DNA of 64,000 nt, from contig JAENRP010000009.1 in assembly GCA_024741835.1 (NCBI GenBank), positions 62,001-126,000 of the forward strand, given 5' to 3'. This document shows, in pieces, positions 35,459-50,349 of this stretch. This stretch comes from Diplocarpon mali (lineage: Eukaryota > Ascomycota > Leotiomycetes > Helotiales > Drepanopezizaceae). The translations under genes and the position numbers were made by a program. How positions within the stretch are numbered: the first letter of the stretch is position 1; each line of letters starts with the position of its first letter. The notes under the pieces were generated by a model, which saw nothing but the letters and a program-made list of their open reading frames with translations, was not told the DNA's origin and did no database searches.

Positions 35459-35726
35459 CAACTCCATGCACAAAGCCAGACACCTTCTTTTCTCCAGCGG
35501 CAATCGTATGCGCTACTATATAACCCACCCCGGCCTCGCGACCTCCCATTGCAACACCTCGGCACGGCTAGCTTACTCCAACTCTGCATCGTCAACCGAG
35601 TCTCCCAGGAACGTGGGGATCTGGGCATCTGAGGACGGAGAACAGCCCATGGCAGCGAGCAAATTTCCACGGCGCCGGAGATCCGAATACCGTCTCTAGG
35701 CCTGAGGGCTCATAATACCCTACAAT

Positions 35727-37248
35727 ATGTCGTGGAAGAAGTCTGAGAGGTTGATGGACACCATCAAGCACTACTCGGCCTTCCCAGCAACCGGAGTGAG
35801 CTTGAGGCAGATGGTCCAGTTCGGCGAGAGGCCATCTACAGGTACGACTGACGAAAGACCCTTCAGTCGTCTGCGAGAGTAGAGCTTTCCACTGATCTCT
35901 CTCCGTCTAACAGGGACGCTTTTCCGCGCTTCGCAGTTTCTGTCTGAAGAGCTTCCCATACGACTTGCCCACCGAGTACAAGAACTAGGGGATCTGCCAG
36001 ACGGACTCAATGACATGCCATCGATCAAAAAGGTGCAAGACTGGTACGCGCAGTCATTTGAGGCAAGGCCCTCCCACCCAGTCCGGAAACACTAAAGCCT
36101 ACTCTGACATGTGACACAGGAGATCACCCAGCTCCCACGGCCGCAGCTGGTAAAGGAAACCCGAGATCGATTGATGAAACCTTCGAAGCACAGCGGGCGA
36201 CAGTCGAAAGTCCTGACAGAGGCGACTCAGAACCCGAGCGTGGAGAAAGGCCAATACAGCTCTTCACCTTGGCAGCCAAATGGCAATGGCAATGGGAACG
36301 GCGGCGGCGGAGATTCTGGAAAGAAAGCCACAGCGAGGCGTTATTTTGCAACAGTTGAAGATAGCACCGACTGGCCCCCCGAGCTCCATGATTACAACCA
36401 GAGATTTGCCGAGACCCTCAATACCATCAAACGGCGGCACGACGGTGTGGTAACCACTGTCGCCCAAGGCATTCTGGAATATAAGCGTAGACGGCAACGC
36501 ATGCAGATAGACAACAATATCCAGTCTTTCCTCGATCGTTTCTATATGTCTCGAATTGGCATCCGAATGTTAATTGGACAACATATCGCCTTGACGGACC
36601 AGAGCCATAATAAGGACCCGACATATGTAGGGATTATCTGCACAAAGACCAACGTCCGAGATCTCGCGCAAGAGGCCATTGAGAACGCCCGATTTGTCTG
36701 TGAAGACCACTATGGACTCTTCGACGCGCCAAAGGTGCAGCTCGTATGCCCTCCGCATCTCAACTTCATGTATGTGCCCGGGCACTTATCCCACATGCTT
36801 TTCGAGACCCTAAAGAACTCCTTGAGGGCAGTCGTCGAGACACATGGGCAAGAGAAGGATGAATTCCCAGTGACCAAGGTGGTAGTCGCCGAGGGCAAGG
36901 AAGACATCACCATCAAGATCTCGGACGAAGGCGGTGGGATTCCTCGCAGTGCGATTCCCCTCGTATGGACCTACATGTACACCACCGTGGATACGACACC
37001 GAGCTTAGACCCCGATTTTGACAAGAGTGATTTCAAAGCCCCGATGGCCGGTTTCGGCTACGGACTACCCATCTCGAGATTGTATGCGCGATACTTCGGA
37101 GGAGATCTAAAGCTGATCAGTATGGAAGGGTAAGGCAGTCCTCCTCCAGCTCAACAGGGACAAACAGCTAACCCGACGGGTCAGCTATGGCACAGACGTA
37201 TACCTGCATCTGAACCGACTGTCCAGCTCCTCGGAGCCTCTTCAATAA
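35727..37248 (+). CDS. Mitochondrial pyruvate dehydrogenase-type kinase (PDK/BCKDK family)
   Basis: This GHKL-fold kinase phosphorylates and inactivates the E1 subunit of a mitochondrial 2-oxoacid dehydrogenase, most likely pyruvate dehydrogenase. Exons 35727-35841, 35914-36062, 36120-37129 and 37185-37248 sum to 1,338 bases, or 445 residues. The N-terminal helical domain includes HYSAFPATGVSLRQMVQFG and FLSEELPIRLAHRVQEL. The ATP site shows the N box (HMLFETLKNSLRAVVE), G1 (DEGGGIPRSAIPLVW) and G2 (GFGYGLPISRLYARYFGGDL). A low-complexity insert with Asn-Gly repeats lies near residue 145. The second intron uses a GC donor (gag/gcaagg) to give SFEEITQLP. No classical mitochondrial targeting peptide is obvious. 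Confidence 0.92.
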
Positions 37249-38918
37249 CAATCAGCAGTCATGAGGGGCGGCCGTTCGTCGTCCCAAGGATTGACGCGAA
37301 TGTTGTGGCAGAAACAGATGAATTTGAAACTGCGACAGCCCCGGGAAGTCAGCGAACGGAAGCAGGTCGGTGATGCGGAGAGTATGGTCAACGAGGGCAG
37401 GGGTGCTTCTGGGCATCATGGGTTATTCAAGGGTGATGGCGGAGAAGTGTAAATGTTAGGAATCGGGGCTGGTTGTTTGCCTGGGATGAGATGGAAAGCA
37501 CCTGCGTACACATCGGAAAGCAACGGCTGGGAGACGGCGTTGGAGATATGAAGGGCTTTGCTCCAAGGGATTGTGATGTAGAAAGTACACGATGGATGTT
37601 ACAGATTTACAGCAGGGTCTCTCGCGTATTGCCGAGAAGTCCCAACGCGAGGAGTGCATCTTGCTTACAAGATGGAATTTAGTATGAAGGAGAGAAGCCT
37701 TGACATAGATCCTGTATTGGAATAGAGGACAATATTCAAGGTGGGGGGGGGGCACGGCTTGATATCACATTTCCACGAGACAAGCCTGCCACCAGTGGAA
37801 TCTCCCCCAAACAGCCCCTCCAGAAGCCCCAGAGCCCATCTCACCCGAATGATCAGTCAATCCGCCTGTGCCTAGAGTCTTTGCCAGGCCGGCATGGACC
37901 GTAGGAAAAGTGCGCTTCTGCTGTGTTTTCTTAGTTTACCAACTGAGAAGAGCTTGATGGTGAGATTTTAGGGGGGGGGGGGGGCGAGGGCGGCGGTTTG
38001 GCAAACTCGTAGTGCTTGCAGTGCTTGCAGCCAGCGTCTGTAGCGTCTGTAGTGTCTGTAGTGTCTGTAGTGTTGAGAAGCTGCAATTCTTAGTATCTGC
38101 CAGTGTGAGGATTCCACCCGAGCATCCTACAAACGATTAAAGATACACACATCTAGGACCCCCCTCGCAATCACAAGAAGCACCCAGATCGTAAATCTCT
38201 AGGTTTTTTCATTCCTTTCGTCCTGCACATCTACTCCATCGCGGTTGAAGGCAGCAGCTATACAACCCGCTAGCCAATGCCTCATGTGTGCTCGTTCTGA
38301 CTCCGAATCTCTTATAGTGTACATAGCCAATCCAACCGGCGCTTCTTGCCGACCTCGTCTGTCATATCATCATGTTGGCCGTCTCCTCCCGTGTCACTGA
38401 TATAGAGTGGCCTTTTAAGTTTTAGGGCGAGAAACTAGGAGACTCTTCCGGGCGATCCATCCACCAGATGCTCAAACGCGAAACTCCAACTAAGGCGTGT
38501 AAGATGGAAGGGAAAAGCCCGGGAGCAATGATACTCTACATAGCCCATGCGAGAGAAGAAAAGTGGCTCTCCGAATGCTGCGATGCCACGATCGAAAATG
38601 AATACGAAGATGTGAAGCGCCAACTCCATTTCTTCATGCACCTGGATCGTATTCTCCGTAAAAAAAGCAAATGGCACCATTGCCGTGTTCTATGTTCTGT
38701 TGGGCATGATTTCGTTTCGATACTCGGGTACTACTAAGAGGTGGGAAGTTCGATCTGTACTGGTTGCACTCGGGGGTTCTCGCGGGCATCTAGGCTGTAC
38801 ATCCGTTGACGAGTGTGTTTTTCGGCCAATCGTAATCAGTTTCCTTCCAAAGCGTGAGGTTTGGGTTGAAATCTATTTCCATCGTTAGCATTGCCGTCAA
38901 GCAAATTACTGACGGGTA
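37249..38918. other. Convergent intergenic stretch with G-runs and a 9-base repeat
   Basis: No gene is recognised between the kinase and the glucan-synthesis protein. G-homopolymers occur at about 37743-37751 and 37971-37983. A 9-base array follows at 38034-38073. Confidence 0.55.
38034..38073. repeat. 9-base tandem repeat (GTGTCTGTA), four copies
   Basis: The first two units read gcgtctgta and the next two gtgtctgta. A preceding AGTGCTTGC doublet at about 38011-38030 is a second, separate short repeat. Confidence 0.9.
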
Positions 38919-40994
38919 CTATTTACAAGGCTCGGGGTGCCGCTTGATGTATTCGGTTGTTGGGTAATCCTCCGGATCACAGGTAAGCGATTCAGAACCC
39001 TCTTCTTGGTAGATTCGTATGTAATCAATCCTCATGGTTGCAGGCAACAGCTTGGCTAGGTTCGGCAGGAAAACCGTGGCGAAACTGTTGGACATGCCAA
39101 AATTGGCAATAATTGTCATGGGCTCCTCGGGAACAGTCCTTTGACCCATATTACCGTTCGGCCGGAGTGATCGATGGTCTACGCGGTACGTGTAGTCGTC
39201 CCCTACAAACCAAGAGACATCGCCATTCGAGCCGGGGGTGTACTCGAATCCATACTTCTGATAAGCTTTGCCATCGTACCATTCGTTGTTCAGCCAAGTT
39301 ACAGCAGACAAGGCCTCTTGGTAAGGTCCACCGCGATAGAGGTTCATGCCGGTGATGGAGTGATCAAAAATTTCCAGATACTCGTAGTCTGGCTGGTAGA
39401 AAATATCGAACGGCGCAATCTGCAGGGACTGAGATGCTGTTCCGGTAGCTCCGTCGTATTCTCCGGGACCCATGAATCCCGAACTGGCTTCGATGACATC
39501 GATTTCCGGCGCCGTTCGGCTCTTGCCGGGGTTGGGATGATCCTGGTTCTTGCACGTACATGCTGGTAGGCGCATTCCAGGGAGCTTGCTTATGCCATCA
39601 GAAGAACTCTGATTAGGGGTAATGCCAGCATCACACTTATCCTCGTAACTATAGGGCCACATGCCGTCCGTAGTCGCGGGATAGCCAGGTCGGCCAAGGT
39701 TGCCCATAGCCCAAAAGCCCGGCCAGAATCCTTGCGTATCCCCACGTCCGGGCAGAGATATGCTTGCTTCTAAACGTCCTCCCTTGAAGCATAACTTATT
39801 CCACGATTGCAACATACCGGAGCGGTAGTTGAGGTTATGAGATTGGAAGGCGTCCATCCTGAGATTCAGGGTTCCATTGGCAGTGGAGATCGCATCCGGA
39901 TCGTACCACTCGATATCTTGCGTCACACCGTACCAGATATCAACCCCCTGGAAATAGGCATCGTCTCCCTCGTAGAAGGTTCGTCCATCACTATTGAACT
40001 CATCAGAGAACTGCAAGTATTAGAATCATATCCTCTCTGGGGTTTCATAAGTCAATCCATACGGCAAGCTTCAGCTTTGTTCCATCATATGCAGTCACGG
40101 TCAGAGCATCCTTTGGCGTGTCAGGATCAATAAGACCAACTCTCTGGTTTTGCAGCAACTCCATCTTGTCAGAGAGGCAATCTGGATCGTCACTGCAGGT
40201 TGCCGATGGTGGGCCAGTCAATTCTCTCGCGAACGTTCTGTGGATGTTAGCAATTTGAAAGGAGAGCCAGAAGGAGAGCCACACAAAGCAGGGTACCCAA
40301 TGAAGAGCACCAAAAGCCCAATGGTGACCAATAACAGACCACCCACGTTGGCCATTCCCCGCTTACTCCATATATCACACTTGTCTCGTTCATTGTCGTT
40401 TGGCCCTGGGTTGTGTAGATAGTCATCCTTCTCTACATCTTCTGGAAAGAGTAACAACCCTGCCGAGGGCATGATGTTGTATTTCTCTGACACTGTCTGC
40501 GTATTCACGTTACCATCATCGCTACCAGATCTTGATGGAGCTCTCGAGTCATCAAAAGCTGAAGCGAACGGAGAGCCGAAAGGAGCAACAAAGCCATGAC
40601 TATCGCGACTTGGCGCTTCAGAACCCCAACTCGACCTCCTCGAGGATATTCCCGATGCCCCTGATGCCGTTCGAGATGACTCTATTCTCTTGGAATCTTG
40701 GTTCAACCTTGGGCGCGTTCTTGAGGGTGGGAAGAGGAGAGAATCGGTTGATTCGAGCCCCCCTGAACCGTATAAAGTGTTCGGTACGGCAGCTGGGAAG
40801 CGAGATGTCGACGGGGCAGGACTTCGAACTTGGAGTAGAAGGTTTCTGGACAGGCCCGGTGTCTCTGGCGTTTGAGCAGATCCCGGGCTACCAGGCTGCA
40901 TGGATTCTAGCAAATCCCCACCACTACCCGAGTTGACTGTGATATGCAGCGGCCTCTGAGGCCCTGGACCTGCCGCCATGGTGATGCTGGGCAA
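38919..40994 (-). CDS. kre6: Kre6/Skn1-like GH16 protein for beta-1,6-glucan synthesis
   Basis: This type II membrane protein of the secretory pathway is needed for cell-wall beta-1,6-glucan. Exons 40994-40285, 40237-40063 and 40010-38919 sum to 1,977 bases, or 658 residues. The cytosolic N-terminal 200 residues are Ser/Pro-rich. The membrane anchor is GLLLVTIGLLVLFIGY near residue 225. The lumenal GH16-like domain starts FSDEFN, has WYDPDAI, then GFWPGFWAMGNLGRPGYPATTDGMWPY (positions split by conserved Trp) and the catalytic-type motif APEIDVIEAS with both acidic residues kept. The end has TMRIDYIRIYQ. All three exons stay in frame. Confidence 0.94.
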
Positions 40995-42698
40995 AGAGTA
41001 CGAGCTATTTTATCTAGGTGTCCCTTCTTTGACTACGTCGAGTCTATCTTCCTCGAGGTGAGCGAGGGTTCGTGGAGGGATGGCTGTCGGTACCAAGTAT
41101 TTCTCAATCGGCGTAGTCCTCGAAGTTCTGCAATGGGTTGAAGTTGTCGTTGATCTGCAGAGCGGGATCGTACCTTTAGCAGAGTTCCGGGCTGTATGGC
41201 GTGTTGAAAGAAGCAGAGTCGGGCAGAAAGGAGGGCCCGACAAAGAGGCAGATGACGAGCACACGGCACCAGAAGCGGTTATTGAGTCAATGCGGGCAGG
41301 ACATGGGTAAATGAGTGTGGGGGCGATTCTGTTTAGAGCGGATTGGTGTTGAAGGGACAATTGTAGATCATAGGTAGGGCAGCTGTCGAGCAGGTGTTGT
41401 TATTGTTCTGGACGAGGAGAACTCGCATGCCAGGGAAGGCTCAAAGACTCGAGGTGGAGAGAGGATTGAGCACTGGCGACTTATTCGAGGTTTGAATCTC
41501 CTGGTACAGTAGATGGCAGGGGAAGCTGGCAACGAGAGCCAAGCTGGGTAAGCCGACTAAGCAATTCCACTGCCGGGGATTCGAGATTCGATGGGAGGGG
41601 AGGCAGAAGACGAGAGGCCAGGGCTGGTGCTGTCGTTCGTGGGGTGGATGTCGCGTTTGCTCCGATTGCTTCGATTGCTTCGGGTCGTGGCAGTTCTGTT
41701 TGTTTCCGCAGCTCCCGCTGTCCTTGGGGGATTTTGATCTGCTGTGCTGTGCTGTGTCGTGTGGATTCGTGTGTTGTGTTGATGAGGGATGGGGGTTGGA
41801 TTCACCTTGAGAACGGCTCTGTTCCCCTGGCTGGGCCGTTGACCACTACCCAAGCATCAGGCACGGCGGAGCTGCAGGTTGCTCTCTCCCGCAAAATCTT
41901 TTGGATCAGGGGCAGCCACCGACAATCAACCATTCATCCGTTCATTGGACCAAACATGAACGGAGCATGCTGCACCGCCCAGGCTGACAAAGGAGAGTAG
42001 ATCTCTATATGGTACTTGTACTTCTTTCTATCTTCACATTTCGAAGTGTTGCTTTGGCTTCGTATGGCTCGTTTTCTCTGATTTGCCATGTATTCCTTCC
42101 GCTCTGCATGTCTGCTTGTCAGTGGTAGTTTTCTTGGGGGGGCTCTGCAATGTTGGTGTCTTTCAAAGGCACCTACCTCCCCCTCGCCACCCATCTATTT
42201 CGGTCTCGTAGCATGTGACGTCTTGTTGTATTGACGCCATCTGAGCCACGGAGATGATGAGAAATCTGGATCCAAAAGACTACCACATAACAAAGATCGG
42301 GCCAGAGAGCATGAGCAATTCTCGCGTATCTGGATATTTAGAGTTCCACCAAGCTTCAAACCAAGCCTGAGCACAAGCCTTCACATCTATACTTGACAGC
42401 AAAAGAAACCTTCCAGGGGGGCTCATCCCAAGAGTGAGAAGCTTTCTCCAACCTTAATCGGAAACCCTAAATTCCAACCGCACGTGAGGATACACGTGAC
42501 ACCATGCCACTGCTCCACTTCTGGTCAGAGATGATTCTACGGGAATCATTGTGTAGGGCCTCGTGCTGCAACTCATGATAGCGTGAAAACACCATTGCAA
42601 AACAGCCAAAGAAGAGTCTCCCTTGGTCTGCGGTGGCATTGGAAATATCCACGGCCTCCACGTGCGCAATGCTTTGCGTCGAGAAAGTAAGCAGGTAG

Positions 42699-42731
<33 letters not shown>

Positions 42732-43597
42732 CACGTGTATGTAAATATACATAGTTCATCTAATGCACAACAGGATGCGGCCTGGGTCATGTCGTAGTCA
42801 CAGTAAGCACACGCGGTGCAGTGATTACAGCTACTTCGGTATCTACGTACACAGTGTCACCCGCTGATGATTACCTAGTGCTGGGGCAGCGGCAGGGCTT
42901 ATCAGGCAAAACATAGGAACCTCGCTAGGTCCGCTTCTTACATGAGAGGTCAAGCAAGACTCGCTCACCTATCTACTTCCCATGCCAGCTCGGCTCGGCC
43001 CCTTCACATGCGCAAGTGTCTTTCCTACGAGTCGCCGGAATCTCGAAGATGTGCATGTATTTACAGCTCGTAGACTGTGTCAAAAACTCACTTCCGAGTC
43101 TCACGTTATGATATTAGCGTTGGAGCCGAAATGGCATCAGAAACAGCTCTCGGTGTCGGGAATAGCTGCCCCCCGCGTACCACACGGTATTTACACGCTC
43201 TCACAGTAGCTGTGCGCGCCGAGAATCCGGCAGGTCCCCGTCAGCTATTATACCTTAGTTATTACTTGGCGTCAGGAGAATGTCACAGGAGCCTGCAGAC
43301 GTAAGGTGCTCGATGAAGTTCAAGCGGAGGTCAAAATTCAAAGAACCAGCAAGCATTGGAGGAGGACATCTGATCATGAGCTGGAGATCCTCCGTTTAGT
43401 ATTGCCATCCATTCTTGAGGGTTTCCCATGTTTCCGGTGTTGGCGAGTAGCATTCCAGTGTCTCGTGCCACGCCTACCAAAAAAGAAAAAAAAAAGAAAA
43501 AAGAAAAAGCGCAGCCATCCCGATGTAAACCTACATCGAGACAAGACCCCCATCCCCGATCATCACGCCAACCAAGGTATTTGACCAGCACTCCCCT
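40995..43597. other. Upstream region of the glucan protein and 3' region of the NuiA-like gene
   Basis: I see no supported gene in these 2.6 kb. A CT run lies at 42699-42723 and an A-rich run at about 43480-43507. The CTGTG-type short repeat around 41745 is minor. A long leader for the glucan gene is possible. Confidence 0.5.
42699..42723. repeat. CT microsatellite
   Basis: About twelve CT dinucleotides lie in gene-free sequence. Confidence 0.95.
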
Positions 43598-44561
43598 CTA
43601 GCTCTCAACAGCCAGCGTCTTAACCCCTACCAACAAACCCTCGTCGACCCCAAGCACCCAATACTCCACCCTCGAACCCCCCTTCGCAATTCGGTAAACC
43701 CTTACGTCGCTCCCCTTGCTCGCTTCCCTCGTAGCATTCACCACGTCCTTGTACTGTCCCTGCGCATCCCACTCTCCGATATCCATGATCTGGACTTCTG
43801 CTTCACTGGGGGTAGGGGAATGGACAAGCTTTGAAAAGGTAACTACACACGAAAGTCGTCAGCACATATGCAATTGCAAAAGTAGATGTGAACATTGACA
43901 GCGAGGAGGGTGGGAGAGTATAACGAACCTTCATCAGGCAATCCGTTCCCCTCCAGTTTCAACGCCACTCCCACAAATGGCTCATCAGCTTCCGACACGT
44001 AGTAGCTATCCCCCTTTCCCAGAACCCGAGCAATGCACTCCGGAACCTTCACACCCTCATCCACAGCCTTCAACTCGACCTTCCCCCCACTCTGGCCCCG
44101 CGCAACCCCTTCGGTAGGGTCCTGATTCGCATTGTCCAGGAAAGACATGTACTCCTCGTCCGTAGCCATCTCGCCTCCTGCATGCGTGTCTTTCGTGCTA
44201 GGAGTATCGATACTAGTAGAGTACCACTGTTCAGCCCTCCTCGCGGGAGGTGGAAAAGAGGAGTGAAAGCGAAATCGGCTCACGGAGGAATTGGCACCGG
44301 CGCCTCGACAGCCACGCTGCGGAGCGCCTTCACCTCTCCTTGCACGCCTTCTTGCTGCGCTCGAGCCGGTGTTGGCGACGATGGCGGTGGGACAGAGGCC
44401 AGATGCTCGTCTGCCAATCCCTCGCGCACTGGTTGCTGCGAAGGATGTAATTGTGACGACGGTTCGGGAGTAGTTTCCTGGGCTTCTGTTACGTTCGCTT
44501 TCTTAGCGGGGCGCGATATTTGGTTCCGGAAGCTTGCGAAGCAGGAGAGGAGTGCGCCCAT
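43598..44561 (-). CDS. Probable lipid-anchored protein with a NuiA-like domain
   Basis: Exons 44561-44284, 44239-43929 and 43842-43598 sum to 834 bases, or 277 residues. The start MGALLSCFASF has Gly at position 2 and Cys at 7, the pattern for N-myristoylation with nearby S-acylation, so plasma-membrane attachment is likely. A disordered linker rich in Pro, Glu and Gln runs to about residue 120. The C-terminal half reads YYVSEADEPFVGVALKLEG, then VQIMDIGEW, then VRVYRI and YWVLGVDEGLLVGVKTLAVES. The SE-D-PF block and the VGVKT-VES end match my memory of the nuclease A inhibitor (NuiA-like) fold. A fungal nuclease-inhibitor role is a guess. No family search was possible. Confidence 0.68.
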
Positions 44562-44898
44562 GGTAAGCTGTACAGAGGGAGCTTTTTATGCTGGAGCTGT
44601 TGCAGGGTGGGACGTGCAGCGATGACGATTTCTTGGTGGTTGGGGCAAGGGGTGCGAATCCAAGGTCTTGTACAGGCCCATGACGGTACTAATTTAGTAT
44701 ATTGCAGTCTGGATGCATTGGGTCACAAATTCCATATGCACGGCAATCTCATAGTCAGTGGAACGCGATATTTACTTTTGACATATTATCATGGAATTCT
44801 TTGTTCTACGTCAGGCCTCCCCGAGTGATCGTCGAAGAGGACGGAATGTATGTGACCCTCTGCACCGGATTGAGAACCCCGAAAAAGCAAGGCCCAGT
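44562..44898. other. Intergenic, upstream of NuiA-like gene
   Basis: These 337 bases hold the promoter of the NuiA-like gene and the 3' end region of the L3 gene. No motif stands out. Confidence 0.55.
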
Positions 44899-47227
<2,329 letters not shown>

Positions 47228-50200
47228 CTAGCTCTCCACCTTGGGCTGTCCATTTATAACGCCATTGGCATGCCCGTTGACTCCAGCTGGAGATGTCGTC
47301 TTGGCTTCTCCAGATGCCGAACCAGGCCCAGAGGCCGTAGCCGATACGATGCCGCCCTTCTTATCTTCCTCGCCATCATCATCATAATCTTCATCAACGT
47401 CCATTTTCCGTGCAGCACGTTCCGGCTCACCGACTGGTGGTGGCGGTGGTGGTGGGTGATCGAGACGTTCCCTCTCCCGCTGCTCCCTTTCGCGTTGTTC
47501 TTTCTCTCGCTGCTCTCTCTCGTCGACTGGGTAGTCCTTGACGGCAGATGGGGGCGGTGGAGGAGGTAATTCATGGACAGGCGTATGGACCAAAGGTGGT
47601 CCTTGATGCATTGGTGGCAAGTGATTTTGAGGCAAGGCATGAGTCGGGGGGTGGTGCGCAGCTTCAGAAGGGTGATAATTCTCGTTGGCTCTGCGCTGCT
47701 CATCACCGCGGCGTTGGTCATCAGCACGTCTCTGGTCGTCAGAACGACGCTGCTCATCCATTCTTCTTTGTTCCTCGGCCCGTCGGGCTTCAGATGAGCT
47801 GCGGCGGAAGGATTCCCGTGGAGGTGTCGAGGGGCGACGATGACGCATGTCGTCTAAGCGGGCCCGGTTCTCTTCGTTGGCAGGTTTCTTCATCGACGTA
47901 TCTTCCTCCCACTCGCGCATCCTCTTTGGACCGACCAAGGGAGGCCTCTCGCCATGCCTCTCGCCGTTTCTCTCCGCCGCAGCGGCTTCAGCGGCAGCCA
48001 ATGCAGATGCCGGGGGCGGAGCACCACCCTCGATACCGCCGGTATTAGACGTGTCAGGGTGGTGAGGATACTGTTGTTGGTGAGGATACCCAGACTTGGG
48101 CGATGGTATGCGACTGTCGATAATTGGGCGAACTTCGGTTCGAGGACTGCTACCTCCCGGTCGACAAAAAGGAGGCAATGACTGGGGCCCAGGCCCGGGG
48201 CCGGGACCGGGGCCGTTCATACCAGCCTGCGCAGGAGGTAGAACAGAAGATCCTGGACCAGCATAGTTCGGGTTAGACACCCGCTGAGGGGGAGGAGGTG
48301 GCCCGGATTGAGGAGGCTGTGACAAACCCGGGCCTGGATACGGGCCCATGTTAGCATGATGCTCCCGAGGAGGCGTGCGACGACCACCTGGACCGCCTAG
48401 TGGACCGCCAGGCGCAGGCCCTGGGGGCAATCTTGCATCAAAGGGTCGCATCTGCTCTGGCTGCCTGGGGCTCTGCGCACGTGGGGGCGGAGGTGGAATA
48501 GGGCCAGGGCCAGGACCGCGAGCCTGATCTCTCTGATCGTATGGATTGGCGGGGTGAGGAGGATTGATTTCAGCAAGTCGACCCCAACCGTTAGCAGGGG
48601 GCCCAAGTGGTGGGCCGGGAGGTGGAGGCTGAGGAGCGGAATTACCCCACTGAGGTCCTGGAGGGCCGACGGCTCCCGTTGCTTGGTACGTCGTCGGGTG
48701 AACATCTTGAGGCAGAGGAGCGCTGGTTTGCACTGGGACTCCATTCTGTCCACTGCGCAGTAGCTGAAGACGTGCCTTGATGTGTACGTTGGCAGGGTCA
48801 AGCTCCGCTGCACGTTGATACGCATCCAACGCATCGTTGATTTGATTGTTGCAGGATTCGTACTGTACCAACCGTTAGGGGTCGCTCCAACGAGATCGGC
48901 CGAAAAAGGAGGCAAACTAACCAGAGTTCCTAGGTCGTACCAGACCTCGGAAATGTACGGGTTCAAGCGTATGGCACGGGAATATGCATCCAGTGCATCT
49001 CGGTACTGGTTGATCTGGTAGTACAAAACGCCAATCGAGCACCAGAATGTCGGATTCCGTCCGTCACGGTAGACGGCTTGCTGATAGGCCTCGTACGCCT
49101 TTGGGTACTTCTGCTGTGACATGTAACATCGGCCGAGCAGATACCAGCTTTGAGCATCACTTTGATCTGCCACGTGTTAATGTCTCAACATGTGACCTGA
49201 TCCCGACGGGTTTTACCTGAGCCGACAGACTTCTCCAAGTACTCAATCGCTTGTTCTTGGCTGCTGAAACTGTTACTTTGCTGATGATGCAGCCAGCCAA
49301 GCTGTTGCAGAACCTTTGCATGATTCGGGTCGCGGTCCAGCACACGTCGGTATGCTGCTTTCGCATTATCATACTGAAGTGCTTGTCAGCATTGGAAGTC
49401 TCGTGATGTGAGGTTTCTTACGTCTTTCTGCTGCTCATGGACATGTCCAATCTGGAACCAAATGTCCTCTTCGGTCAAGGGAGTGGGCGGTACGGAAACA
49501 ATGTACCGGAAACACTGTACAGAGTCAGCTAACATTGACGCGATATATATATATATATATATATATTTTTTCGCTTTAGAGATCGTACCTCGAGGCTCTG
49601 TTGGTATTTGGATTGTTGCTTGTAAATTATGCCGAGACGAAAGTAGATTTCGTTCGCTTTTTCGAAGTCTGGCTGCATGCGCATCACCTGCGAGAAAGCC
49701 TCTTCCGCGTGTTCCAGAGAGCCATAGCGGTCATATAGAATGCCAATGCCATACCACAGCTTAGGTTCCTGCTGACTGGTTAGAAAACGTAGCTATGAAC
49801 AATTCAAGGTGCCCTACCTTAGGATCCCGAAGATGGTATAGGGCTTGCTGATAGGCTGAGTATGCTTGCTGCAAATCGTCCATCATCAAGTAGCAGTGGC
49901 CTGTCATTCTTAGCGAGGAGGGCGAAATTTGGAGAGAAGAACCCACCGAGACTGCCCCAGACTTCTCCGTTGTTGACTTCCAGCTTCAGGATGCTCTGCA
50001 GATACTCGACAGCTTTGTGAAACTGCTCTTGTGTTCTCAAAATGCAACTGATGGCATTCATCGCTGGTATGGACCTGGGGTTGGCACGGAGCGCGTGCTC
50101 ATAGGCGGTGATCGCTTCCTCCAAGTTGTTTAGAACTTCGGCAAAGCTTCCTACGGTACGGTTAGTCCAGTCTTTGATCCCAAGACAACGCGCCCTACCA

Positions 50201-50349
50201 ATCTGCATCCAGACAGCCTCGTTGATCCCGACGAGCTGTTGCATAGTAGGGGAGATGTGCTGCTGGGGAAAAATGCCCGGCGGGGGACCATTCGGCTGGC
50301 CATGGTGCATTTGCATGGCCGAGGGCGGAGAGGGGTGGTGGGAAGCCAT
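47228..50349 (-). CDS. ssn6: Ssn6/Cyc8 general transcriptional corepressor, TPR protein
   Basis: Together with Tup1/RcoA this nuclear protein represses many regulated genes, including glucose-repressed ones. Eight exons start MASHHPSP at 50349. The TPR array of about nine or ten units fills exons 2-7, for example LEEAITAYEHALRANPRS, AEEAFSQVMRMQPDF, YDNAKAAYRRVLDRDPNHAKVL, and YRDALDAYSRAIRLNPYISEVWYDLG. The last exon, about 48862-47228, encodes a long disordered tail: Pro/Gly-rich first, then a QRR/DEQ repeat section near 47720, then a REQREKEQRERE section and a proline run. One intron contains a TA run. The TPR order and the tail match the fungal Ssn6 plan. Confidence 0.93.
49543..49566. 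repeat. TA microsatellite inside an ssn6 intron
   Basis: About twelve TA dinucleotides are followed by a T run in the intron between the exons ending SLE and starting CFRYIVS-like sequence. It should be removed by splicing. Confidence 0.92.

Larger units (their letters stand above)
34326..35726. other. Divergent upstream region with simple repeats
   Basis: This 1.4 kb holds a CT run, a duplicated GTAGGTAGATATC element and a CACCT array, described separately. No gene is recognised. TATA-like sequence (ctatataac) lies near 35515, about 210 bases before the kinase start. Confidence 0.5.
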
